Below are positions 41,870 through 52,735 of a DNA stretch of 64,000 nt, piece after piece; within the stretch, counting starts at the first letter, position 1; every line of letters begins with the position of its first letter. The notes below the pieces were generated by a model. It searched no databases. It had not been told where the DNA came from and was given only the letters and a program-made list of their open reading frames with translations. The position numbers and the translations under genes are program-made. The stretch comes from Brugia malayi (Eukaryota; Nematoda; Chromadorea; Rhabditida; Onchocercidae): positions 1,506,001-1,570,000 of the forward strand of contig NW_025062477.1 in assembly GCF_000002995.4 (NCBI RefSeq), in the 5' to 3' direction.

Positions 41870-42131
41870 CATTAGTTTAAAGAAAGTGAAATATTCGGAG
41901 AAGGGTAGAAAGAGAAAGCATCACTTCCAATCCATATTTAGTAACAAATATGTATGTATGTGTGTCTGTGTGTATGTGCATGTGTGTATGTGTCTGTGTC
42001 TGTGCATATACATATACATAGACATATATTTGCATATGATTATTTACAGAGAAAGTACAATAAATATTTGTAAGATCTGATAATGAAAGAGACGAATGTC
42101 TGAGAAGTAGTCCGCTATATCAGGAATGTTT

Positions 42132-42136
<5 letters not shown>

Positions 42137-42162
<26 letters not shown>

Positions 42163-42180
42163 CTCTCTCTCTCTCTCTTC
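42137..42180. repeat. CT microsatellite
   Basis: A (CT)n run interrupted by CCC. It faces a GA run at 42357-42392 about 180 bp away, so the two form an imperfect inverted pair. Confidence 0.9.
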
Positions 42181-42356
42181 CTTAGAAAACAATTTTAGTA
42201 TATATAGAACAGATGAATTAATGAATCATCAACAAATAATATTTATATAATTGATTAATATTACTTAAAATCAATTAAATGTTCAAATTATTAGAGTAAT
42301 AAAAGAAAATAAAAAAGTGAGTTTATAATTTGAAGAGAGCAAAATTTATTGATAAA

Positions 42357-42392
42357 TGAGAGAGGGAGAGAGAGAGAGAGGGCGAGAGAGAG
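42357..42392. repeat. GA microsatellite
   Basis: A (GA)n run with GGG and GGC interruptions, complementary to the CT run at 42137-42180. Confidence 0.9.
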
Positions 42393-44805
42393 TATTGATT
42401 GAGTGGTAATAGGATGTCTCAAATAAAACTTAAACAAAAAAAAAAGGATAAAAAAAGGAGATCAATAATTAATTAATTAATTCTCATTTATTAATCAGTC
42501 ATCATTTTGTCTCATTCCACTCATCCTTTCCCGCCAATTTTAAAATTTAGTTTCATTTAAATTTGACGAAAATTGATTATTTGACAATCATTTATTTGTT
42601 GAGAAGCGTACGGATAGTTTAGTTGATAAATGGATAAAATTGATGGAAAGAATTTGCTTTAGTGAGAAATGCAAGCATTGCTATTTGACAATTTTGCTCT
42701 TTTCTTTTTTTTTTTTTTTTTCGTAAATGTATTATTGATATTCTTTTCTATAAATTAATTAAAATAAATTTCACGGAATATCATTTCAAAAATTTTTGAT
42801 AGCTCTATCGTATTACTTAATGGATAACAGAGTAAAGAAGGTGTATCGTAGTGAATTATATGCAAATCAATCAGTAATAATAATATATCTCTAACCTAAC
42901 AGTGTTAGTTTTGAATTGTAACATTCAAATTTAACTTTTTAAAATTCAAACTCAACTTTTTTTTTTTTAAAAAAAAAAAAAACTACAGCAACTAGACGCA
43001 ATTTTTAGGTACTATATTTGCCCTTTGTTAGTACCTCAGAGAGAACTATCTCATTATTCTTATCATTCTGAAGAGTTTTACGTCTAATTGCATTTCCTGG
43101 ATGTGATAATCATTTATCAAACTCTCCATTCTAACTTTTTGCAGTAGTATTTGAAACTGAACATAACATCACAATTATTTATTTATTTATTTTGTTGTTC
43201 AATTCATTTGGAATAATATGTGTGAAATGATTCGAAACTATCAAATTAATCAATAATGCATATAATCTCTTCAATCATTCAATGGGATTAACACATTACT
43301 TTCTAATGCTTTTATTTTTTCTGCAAAGTAAAACATAACAATTGGTTAGAATTTTACTTTAAAAAAAATAAAAATAAAAATAAATGAATAAAAGAAAAGA
43401 AGAAGAAAAGCAATTAGGAAGAGTAACAGAATTCAGTGAAATAAAAGCGTATCCCAGCTGTTCACAACACAAAATAATTTAATGCAATAAAAAAGTTGAA
43501 AAAGAAAAACCGAAGGACGAATGCGCCACTCTTGTATACAATACGGAAATATGTAGCTCACCAGCGCATTCCATAAAAGTAAGAACAAATTAATCAAGAA
43601 ATTTGCAAATAATTTAAGTGATAAAATCATCCAATAAGAAAAGACCAAATAAAAGGCACAATTAAAGGGAAATTCTAAATTATGCCTAAATTGTTCTAAA
43701 AATCGAATGAAACAGGCAACTATAAAAGGTAAAATTATTGCTACAAATAGTATCAAAAAAAAAAAAAGAAATCATGGTTTTAAAATAGAAGGAATCATCT
43801 AAAATAACAACTGAAATTTAAATAAACAATGGAAGACTCTTCCTAAAATATGATGTAAAAAAAATAAAGGCAAGATAGGGTGATGATAGGGTGAATGATA
43901 ATGAATGTATAAGATGAATGACAGTGATTCATTTATTATCTACATGATCAGCACCTACGATCAATATACTTCTTATGGGTTGGTCAAATCTTAATAAAAA
44001 AAATGTTGAGTCATAAAACATGCATGCAAAATTCGCCAAATTCGATTCAAAAAACTTTTAATTACTTATAAACTTATAAAATTACTTATTCATTATAAGA
44101 AATATAGCTAGTAAAGATAATAAACAATTAATTAGTATATTAAACAATAAGAATTATCCAACTATAAGTGTAAAACTTCTTTAGTCAGACAGCATGAGAG
44201 GAATTTATGTGAAAAATAATATAACTTATCGGTACAGAAAAGTTGTTCTAAGCTATCGCAAATAAGGCAAGTTAAAGGCCAGTATAGAAAAATACACCTT
44301 CAAAAATCGCTTAACAATCAACAATTAACGCTAATTGACAATTTCATTAAAGTTTTAAGCTTTATATAAAATTCAATTTACAAAAAAGTTTAGAACGGAC
44401 CTCCGTTAATTTTAACTACTCAAATTGAAACAAAATTTTCTTGTTCAGTCAACTTGTGTTCCAAATGTAACCTCTCCAAAAAAATAAAAAAAGACCAAAC
44501 AAAGAGGGAAGTTAACGAAATGGAATGATGCACTGGAAGGCTAATGAAAAATAAAACAATCCATTGTAGCTATCCATGAATTAACTGGTTGTGTTAACTT
44601 CTATATGGGTAAACCAGCCATTTCATATTGAATAAAAAAAATTCCACCAGCTTTCTCATGAGCAGTAAAAATTAAGGAATAAAATTTTAAATCATTTTCC
44701 CTTGGACTATAAAATATGAAGAATGTAAAATCACAGTGATGAATTTAAAAATCAACTGCATGAACTACTATATAAGAAATAAAAAATAAGTCATAAATTT
44801 TGTAT

Positions 44806-47800
44806 TCACAATATAATTTGATTTTTGTAACTGGCTGTGAGCTCCTTATATGGTAAAACAATGGAATTAAGAATAACTGTTTCAGCAGGAACATGAACGT
44901 CTGATCCAAGAATAGTTAATGATGGATTAAGACGACCATCAGTATTGAACAACGGTTTATTGTCTAGTTTAGCAAATGGAATATTTGGATTTGGTGAAAT
45001 TGGTGTACCTTCTACACGTGCCCATGCACCAACAACACTACGCCAACCAATTACTGAATGTAATATACAAGCATGCTCATTGATTATTGCTTCAGCTAGA
45101 ACAATAGTTTCACGAATACGAACACCAGCTGCAATTTTTGCTTTCGCACCAATACTCACATTTGGACCTATTTTTGCAGTTGGATCAATCTGCAAACAAA
45201 ATTTATTCAAAAAAAAAAAAGCTTTACCATCTAAAGCATAAATAAGGAAATCAGTAAAGAAATAATTCCATGATAATTTTGAAAATTATTTGAAGATACT
45301 TAAAGAACTTCATTGTTTTTAACCTGCACATGTAAAACATGACTGAATGATTGCGCAAAATTGTATAACATATTTTCAGAATTTTCAAGTAAATTGTGAA
45401 TAGCTGAAGTTAAGAGATCCTAATCAATTATAGTTTTAATCATAATTCTCTTTAACAGATGCAATATCCTAAGTATTAGACCAACATCACGATCTATTCC
45501 TACTACTGTATCCATGAAAAGCATATTATGAATGATTATTAACTGAAGCAAATATACTAAATTAGTAAGCACTAACTTCAGCAGTTGGATCGATGAAGAC
45601 ATCGCCAATGATCTGCGCTCTATCACGGCACAGCCGTGATGGATCGGAAACATGATATAAACGCAAATAATGACGATTTGCATAAAGTACTGCACTGAAA
45701 GAAGATATTACTCTTAATAAATGATATGATTTATATAAATACATAAAGAAAAACAGTAAAACTTTATTCAGCAACTTCATTAATCATTTCTTAAAATATA
45801 AACCGTACGCAGCAGTTTTTGTCTGACTCCACCAACGTTTCGTTTTCAAAGCATAGAGTACAGATTCTGAAGCCATCTGTGGAAAAACTTCTGTTTCAAA
45901 CCAAACCTAAAGCCTTTGAAATCTGATTGTTGAACTAAGTCTTTAAACAGAAATAAATCTCAAAAGCTAGGCTTACCTCAAATCAAGAAATACTAAAAAA
46001 AAATGGGAGAAAGTCCAGAAATACACAAGTTTTCCACCAGACTTAATTTCAACAATAAACTTCCTGCTTAAATATATATTCTTCAACACAAATTTGAATG
46101 ATATTTAACAAAGTAAAAAGTAAATATCTACACGTAAATATCTTTTTCAAGTTCTTTATTATGTCTTTTAACGTAATAAGTAAACACTGCATAAAATATG
46201 CGGTGGTTTATCAACATAATGAAGAACCTGAAAAAGATGTTTACTTTTAACAAAATGAAAATTTGCTAATCTAAGATAAAGTATGCATACTTGCTTTGTA
46301 TCTGTATCTGAACAATTGTACGCTTTACCAATTCTTTCAACAACAATTGCGCGTAACAAGTAAACACCGCATGAAATATGTGGTGATACAAAAGTTGTTG
46401 GTTTATCAACATAATGAAGAACCTGAAAAAGATATTTACTACTTTTAACATAATGAAAATTTGCTAATCTAAGATTTGAAAATTCTACACTGACAGAAAT
46501 TTGGCAAAAAATTTGTATATTTTATCTTTTTGTTAATATCTCTTTGAAACATTCAATATATTGTCAAAAGAATTTCGATTGCAATATCAGTTCAATAGTT
46601 ATTACATCATTACTCTTTTACAGATTGTTAACCTTGCCATTCGAATCGATTACAACAGAACCATAATTAATAGATTGTTCGCGAGTAGCCTCGGTTGTGA
46701 GTAATAATCCATGAGCATTCTGTTTCATTGCTAATTCATAAGCCATTTCGGCAATTGGCAAATCACCACAAACATCAGCGTTAAGCACAAATAGTGCATT
46801 TGGATTATTCTCAAGTAAAATTGATCGAAAATGATATAAACCACATGCTGTACCTAATGCTTCAGGTTCTTCCAAATATCTAAAAGCACAAAAATTGGTG
46901 TTATCATCGATTTTCACTCAAAGAAATCGAAAGATCAATTGTGTAGTAACTAAAATTGAGATATTTCCCTTTTTATAAAAACGACTTAAACCGAATCTCA
47001 ATGATAACTTCCTCTTTTTTTGCCTGAATTTTTTTCAAAGATGAGCGGTGCTGGTAAGTGATTTTGAAAATGGAGGAGAATGCGAAAATGAACTTAATCT
47101 CATGAAAGCAGCAAGAATTTGAAATTTACATACGCTTATGCATCACATTCACAAATATTATCATAATAAAAGATGTAAATGAATAATAGAAACCTACCTA
47201 ATTTTAATGCTATATGTTTCCGTACATTTTTGAATGAAATCGTAAAAATATTTTGCCGGATAGAATCCGATCAGATAAATTTCCGTTATAGAAGCCAACT
47301 AAAACTAAAAACTAATATCAATTTAAAAAGTTTTTTTTCACATTGTTACAAAAATCCAAAAATTTAAAAGAAAAACATTCAAAAAATAAAAAAATGGAAA
47401 CAGACATCAAAAATATATGGTATATGCAAGTGCATATGATAACAATATTTGTGTTTTATTTAGACAGTAATTTCTAAAATATCTCAAAGATAATGTTCAA
47501 GATGCACATTGTTATATTTTCCTGAACATTTTCACAATAATCAAATACAAAACAGTAATACTAAAATTTGCCTTTGAAAGTTGCTCAATATGATGTTCGA
47601 TGAGTGGTACTCCAGCAATCGGAAATAAAGGTTTCGGAAGTTGTAGTGAAAGTGGACGGAAACGTGTACCTGAATACAAACGTACGAGGATAGGTCAGAG
47701 ACGAAGTGGACAACGGGAAACAGCATATGCAATTAGTAGAACTGGTAAAAATAAGAAAATAGCATAGAGCAAAATAAGAGCCAAACTTGCGAGTAGCATT

Positions 47801-47917
47801 TGACTTGAATTTCAAAAAATTTCCATTTACTATAATGGATGACAATAGGAAACTTTAATTTGGCCTACCTTTTTGTTCACCACCAACCAGAACGACAGCT
47901 TTCAAGGACATCGTCAT
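44806..47917 (-). CDS. gmppa: Mannose-1-phosphate guanylyltransferase regulatory subunit alpha (GMPPA)
   Basis: Regulatory alpha subunit of cytosolic GDP-mannose pyrophosphorylase. In other animals it binds GDP-mannose and restrains the catalytic beta subunit, which supplies mannose for glycosylation. Eight exons: 47869-47917, 47572-47669, 47198-47298, 46633-46879, 46291-46422, 45809-45906, 45577-45694 and 44806-45189 (TGA stop). They total 1,227 bp or 408 residues, close to human GMPPA (about 420). The nucleotidyltransferase fold shows [14 protein letters not shown] (residues about 10-23), [18 protein letters not shown] and [12 protein letters not shown]. The C-terminal left-handed beta-helix (about 270-408) shows the hexapeptide-like [19 protein letters not shown], then [16 protein letters not shown], and ends NQIIL as in vertebrate GMPPA. 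It is GMPPA and not GMPPB, because of the EQK insertion in the G-x-G-T-R signature and the long C-terminus. Intron 47299-47571 uses a GC donor. The start is the first of two near ATGs (47917 and 47911). Confidence 0.93.
46150..46278 (-). pseudogene. Decayed duplicate of a GMPPA exon and its flanking intron
   Basis: About 130 bp that repeats 46330-46466, which covers the 5' part of GMPPA exon 46291-46422 plus upstream intron. The copy keeps the acceptor and the start of the frame (VLHYVDKP). It has a 15-bp deletion (five codons), scattered substitutions, and a stop just after the VYLLR stretch. It sits directly downstream in the next intron. Including it would truncate the protein, so it is called a pseudo-exon. 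Confidence 0.75.
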
Positions 47918-49718
47918 TGATGTCGTCAATTGCGCATCGTCCCAATCTGATCGGAACATTGACCTCAATTTTTAGATCTAATAACTAGTGTCAGGAAATT
48001 TCTTCAAAATAAGGGACATGTAACATAGATCAAATAAAATCAGTGATCAGTGAGGAAAAAAAAAAAAAAAAAAGCATACAAGCGAAATTATAGTGAGAAA
48101 TGCGAATTCTGCGAACAATTCAAAAAATGAAGAGAAAAAAAAAATAAAAAATAAAATGATGTACGCTTTTTTAGTAAAACAAAATTGCTTAATTTTGATT
48201 ATGTCAAATGCCATACTGCTTTAGTATTACCTCTTGAATTGAGAAATAAGCACTTCCTGTACTTTTAAAGTTTGAAGTATAATCTAGCAAGTGAGAAATA
48301 AACGAAAATTTGAAACATTAATTTGAATTCAAGTCAATCGGAATGGATTGATAGAAATCGAATAAGCTAGTTAGCTATAAAATAGAGCAAAAAAATGTGA
48401 AAAAAAATCCCATCATTCTCAACTGATCAGCAACTATTGTCGAGTTGAATTTAATTATATATTCAAATCAAATCAGCTGGAACAAATTATGTAAATTCTA
48501 TTGAACGTTTGAGATTAAATTCTATTTACTGTAGAAGAAATAGAAATTGAAAATGAATTATTTACAAGTTACAGCTACCATTTCTTTATAGCATAAATGT
48601 AGTCAGCTAAAAAAGAATAAATGAAAAAAAACGTAAATAAGATTAACTTTTAATTTGTCACCGAATATATAGGATTTGACTTATGAGACCTAGGTAATCT
48701 AAAAAGGTCAAGTAATAAAAAAAAAAATAAATAAATGGATCTCTCTTACAGTAGAAATTATCTAGTTTATGTAAATAAATTCAAATGATAATTTAAAAAT
48801 GAATTGTTTATTTAGCTTTTGACTAGGTGGAAAATATAAAAATAGAAACATTATTACAAGTTTTATCTATTAGCAGGAAAATATTATTAGCTCAACAGCT
48901 TAATAACCGAATTAATAACAGTGCGATAATTGAGGAAAAATTATGGTAAGAAGTCTGGGACTTATCACCATTTTCTTTTTTTCTAGAAAAATGTAAGAGG
49001 CAGTTGCAAAAGTTGCTAAATAAAAGAAGAAATATAGAAAATACATCGAACTAATTTATAGATCATGTAAGTTACATTCTTTTACCCTGCTAGAAGGGAA
49101 GAATTACAGAATAATTGGGAGAGATTATCCTTGTAATAAAGGTAACCACATAAAGGGAAATATCAAATGTTAGCTTTTGAATGCAGACCGATAATCACCA
49201 ACCCAGGCAACTTACGAAGTGAAAAAGAAAAAACCATATGCCTGTGAGGCATTGCAAAAAATAGCTCAGAACCAATTTTCTTGTTAAATTAAATGAACTT
49301 CGAATGATGCGATATCCATTGTTATATTCATTACTTTTTCCAGAAAATTTCAAAAAACGCAGGAAATTGTGTACTTCAATATAGGCATAAAAACCACTAC
49401 ATGCAATGTATTTCATTGAAAAAACTAATATCACAGAACTTTTTATTGCAGTAACGATAAACCATAAAACAGAGTTGTAGTTCAATAAATAATGAGGGAA
49501 ATAGGCCCACATACAAAAAAATGGCTTACTCATAAAAGAAACAACTCATTCATAGAGAGAGTAGGAAAGGAACATAAATGAAAAAAGCTAAAGTAAATGA
49601 CCGCTTTAGTAACGAGCTATAAAAAAATAACAAAAAAAAAGCGAGAATTCCCAAGAAAAAAAGGGAATATTATTCATGGATTCTTGTTATTCAGAATCCG
49701 AAGCAGAAAGACAGGAAA
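47918..49718. other. Intergenic spacer between GMPPA 5' end and tfg-1 3' end
   Basis: About 1.8 kb containing the GMPPA leader/promoter and the tfg-1 3' UTR. It is AT-rich with A-runs (48058-48073, 48718-48727). Both genes read leftward, so tfg-1 lies upstream of GMPPA. The gap is much longer than the roughly 100-bp gaps of C. elegans-type operons. No other gene is supported; a frame at 49195-49533 shows no family features. Confidence 0.6.
47926..47937 (-). promoter_or_regulatory. Tiny upstream reading frame in GMPPA leader
   Basis: ATG CGC AAT TGA lies 8 bp upstream of the GMPPA start codon and in another frame. It would be in the mRNA if the leader begins at the nearby CAG acceptor (exon edge at 47946) or further upstream. 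Whether it is translated is unknown. Confidence 0.35.
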
Positions 49719-52700
49719 TTAGTATCCGGATGGCTGCAACGGAAAGCGCATATGATGCAAAGGCTGTGTACCACGTGCAAATGGATTTGGAGCACCTGGA
49801 GTGGCCGCACCAAATGGCATCGTTGGTGGTAGACCAGTGACAGGATGTACACTGGCTGCAGCTGGTGAATTACGCTCAAAACTACCAAGAGGTGCGATTG
49901 ACGATGGTGGAGGAGCTATCGATTGAGGTGGCATACCTGAAAAGTAAAATGTTAACTGGAGAACAATGACTGCTGAATTAATCAAGTAAAAGCGAACAAA
50001 AAAAGAAGACATACCCCCAGACCTAATGGGACCTGATGCTAAGATCTCATATTATGATTTTATTATTAACTTCAGATTTGGTATTATCTCTCACGAATTG
50101 TTTTAGCTTAAAATTACTCCACACGAGCATTTATTCTGTTACATCTCAGCATTACTTGCTTTCCACAATCCGGCACTATTTTCTGCAAAGGAATTCTAAA
50201 AAGGAATTAGATTCCACTACTAGAAGTATGCAAACAATAAAAATACTCGATTGTAAACCTGGTTTTGCTACTGCTGGACTGAAATTCTGAAGAGTTGCTG
50301 GGTTTGCTGAATAAGGCATCTGAGGCGGAGTTTGCGACTGCATCACAGCACTGGTCATCTGCGTACCGAAAGAAGTTGGTGGCGCATCGAATCCGGAAGT
50401 CGGTGGTAAGCCAGAACCTGGCATCGACGATGTTGGTGGTGGCAGTGTACCAGGCATATGCGCTGACGATACCTGTAGTGGTATCGATGGTACCTGTGAC
50501 GGTACCTGTTGAGGTGGGTGCGGTAATGCATTAGCAATGCTTGTCATATTGCCAAACGGTTGTTGCTGATGATATTGTTGTTGTTGTTGTTGCTGCTGCT
50601 GCTGTTGCTGTTGCTGTTGCGGTTGCGAAACTGAGACACCATATGATGGCATGTGCTGGCCTAAAGTTGGCATACCAAAGCGATATTCCGACTGTGGAGC
50701 AGAAACTGGCGCATTTGGTTGTTGCTGACCGAAAGCATTCATCATCGGTTGCTGTGTTTGAATTGGCAACGGCGGTACTCCAGTTTGCAATAGACCTGCT
50801 GGTGCTGATGGCGCCAAATGAGATGAAACGGCTTGAGGTAACGAATTCGGAGCCGAAACAGGAGGAATACGATCAACCGTTTCTGAAAAAACAATTTACT
50901 TGGTTTACTAACGTATCAGTCTCCATATTGCAAAAGTTTATATTTTTTCCTATAAGCATAAAAATATAATATAATCCGAACATCTCTTCGCATTTTAAAA
51001 GTAATAGAATCTGCTAAAAGCTTTACAGAAATTATGGTAATTCCAACTAATTTAAAAACAAAGAAAAAAGGAAAACGAAATTACCATGTTGTGCAGGAGG
51101 AAATGACGAAGTTATGAGATGGGTACTCGATGATATATCAATTTCAGTATTTGGTTCACTATGTGAACCTTCTCTTGATGATGTTGAGTGTCCGACTGAC
51201 TGTGAATTTTGAATATCTGGGATAGTTGGCGGCAATGATATACCATCCATCAGCTTTTTATGAACAGCATCTTTGCTTGGTGAATCAATTTTAGCCGAAA
51301 GAGGTGCACCATAAGTAGATGTTAAATTATTTACCTGGAATTTATCCAGAAAATTTTGCCGAACAATAGAAACAACTTCAAGATTTCTAAAGCAGTAAAA
51401 CGATGTCAAAAAATAATTTTAAGGACCTGTTAGAACTTTAAACATTGTGTAGTTTCAATATAGGAAATAAACAAAAAAACAACGTTGTTGTGGTTAAGTT
51501 CCATTAAAAGTTTAATGTGTCAAATTTCAGAATAACCAACACCACATATGGAAAATCAGACTTTAGTAACTGCAATAAAAGCAGCAAAACTACCTGTTCA
51601 TGGACAGATGGCTGTATTGTTGCAACCGATTCGCTATTTTTCATCAAACTATCAGTGGTGCATTCTCTGATAACTTCACACTTATTCATTTTGGTAATCT
51701 TAATTGCCTTCAATGTTTCCAGAACGGAAACAGCTGTATCACGTACCATTTCTAATTCATCCTCTAATCTAAAATTAAGCAAATTAATATCGCCTTTTCT
51801 TCCAATTCTCATAACTAAAGAATTACTAATCCTTCTAATCCGATGAAAATATGTTTGACAGACAATTATCTAATAAATAAACCCGTATCCTAGCATTCAA
51901 ATATGTCCCATTTCTGACCCATCTTTTATAACCAATTGAGAGAGCTTTTTCTGAAAAAAAAAAAAAAAAAAAAAAACTAAGTGACAAACGACTGCTTTCC
52001 CTGAACTAATTTTTAAGTACAAACATCACACTTCCTCCTTCTCTCCCTTTCCCAGCTTATTTGATACTTTTATCCTATAATTTATCTATTTTTATAAGTA
52101 ACATACTATTCATGCTACTTATAAAAATAAATTCTTAAAAAACTTGATTAATTATTCAAATAAGTCTTATGCTGTGTTTTAAGACAGCTACTTACTTCAT
52201 TATTTGAGTAGAATCAGTTTCATCACTTAAAACGATTATCGAAAGTTTCGTTTCCGTTTGAAGTGCTAGTAACAAATCGGTATCATCTGCCAAAGTTATA
52301 TAATCACCATCTGTAATATCAGTGTAAATCAAGATAAACAATCGATGCGAAATACTACGATTAAATTCTCCAATGTAGCTCAAACATTAACTCAGTTATT
52401 TAAAAGTTAGCAGACAAATTTAAGCTTGAACAGCTAAAGTCCTGCAGCTTAAAAAATGATTGTGAAGAAAGCTTCGATCATTTTCGTAAACTGCTGCAAG
52501 CACTCGTATAATTTCAAAATATTTATGTCAAAATTTATTCAACCTTCATCCTTATATTTCAACGATATGTTAGTTGAACTTTGAAGCTTGAATATTCGTT
52601 GCATCATTAAAACAAGATCGTTGTAAGACATGTCATCACTATGATGGATAGTCATTTTACGCACGTCGCTCCCGTATCGTGCTTTCAATGTCGTTGTAAC

Positions 52701-52721
52701 TACTTTACCATTTGATACCAT
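49719..52721 (-). CDS. tfg-1: TFG-1 (TRK-fused gene homologue), ER exit-site / COPII organiser
   Basis: TFG proteins oligomerise at ER exit sites and promote COPII-dependent secretion. Exons: 52544-52721, 52196-52310, 51594-51768, 51085-51334, 50259-50882, an optional 18-nt exon at 50015-50032, and 49719-49936 (TAA stop). The product is 519 residues, or 525 with the microexon. An N-terminal PB1 domain (about 8-95) shows [22 protein letters not shown], then [20 protein letters not shown], closely matching human TFG including the acidic OPCA motif. A coiled coil follows (about 98-125, [20 protein letters not shown]). The rest is a disordered Pro/Gln/Ser/Gly region with a 15-Gln run. The C-terminus (NPFARGTQ) recalls the human NPYARNR segment. 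The ATG lies 3 nt after a TTTGCAG acceptor, which suggests a trans-spliced leader. The acceptor of exon 51085-51334 is inferred from phase. Confidence 0.92.
50015..50032 (-). other. tfg-1: Candidate 18-nt microexon in tfg-1
   Basis: A CATCAG acceptor and a GTATGT donor bracket 18 nt. The piece fits the phase-1 junction between exons 50259-50882 and 49719-49936 exactly and would insert six residues (GPIRSG-like). Skipping it also keeps the frame, so it may be alternative. Confidence 0.55.
50575..50619 (-). repeat. tfg-1: Polyglutamine-coding tract in tfg-1
   Basis: Fifteen consecutive Gln codons, a mixture of CAA and CAG, followed after a Pro by more Gln. The mixed codons make it less prone to slippage than a pure CAG run. 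Gln-rich stretches are normal in the disordered half of TFG. Confidence 0.95.
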
Positions 52722-52735
52722 TTTCTGCAAATATA
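52722..52735 (-). promoter_or_regulatory. tfg-1: Putative spliced-leader acceptor of tfg-1
   Basis: On the minus strand a T-rich stretch ends TATTTGCAG and is followed by AAA and the ATG at 52721. A consensus 3' splice site this close to a start codon, with no matching upstream exon, is typical of nematode trans-splicing. Confidence 0.5.

Larger units (their letters stand above)
37848..44805. other. Intergenic region between anc-1 5' end and GMPPA 3' end
   Basis: About 7 kb without a convincing gene. It would hold the anc-1 promoter and any outlying anc-1 5' exons. The contents I can name are A/T homopolymers, CT and GA microsatellites and a TG microsatellite (listed separately). Composition from 37.9 to 42.8 kb is strongly low-complexity. 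A hydrophobic 107-codon frame on the minus strand at 43433-43756 is present but unsupported. Confidence 0.6.

Noticed and set aside
41543..42080. Long frames through the TG microsatellite coding Cys-Val or Thr-His repeats
   Set aside because: An artefact of a stop-free dinucleotide repeat on both strands.
43433..43756. Hydrophobic 107-codon frame on the minus strand that could look like a membrane protein
   Set aside because: No recognisable family, no clear start context or splice partners, and the Phe/Leu/Ile richness follows from AT-rich sequence. Transcript evidence would be needed.
49195..49533. 112-codon minus-strand frame between GMPPA and tfg-1
   Set aside because: No conserved motif, and the coding bias is indistinguishable from surrounding AT-rich DNA.
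44806..52721. tfg-1 and GMPPA as a trans-spliced operon, both reading leftward
   Set aside because: The gap is about 1.8 kb, far longer than usual nematode operon spacing, and the products have no close functional link. SL2-type leader data would be required.
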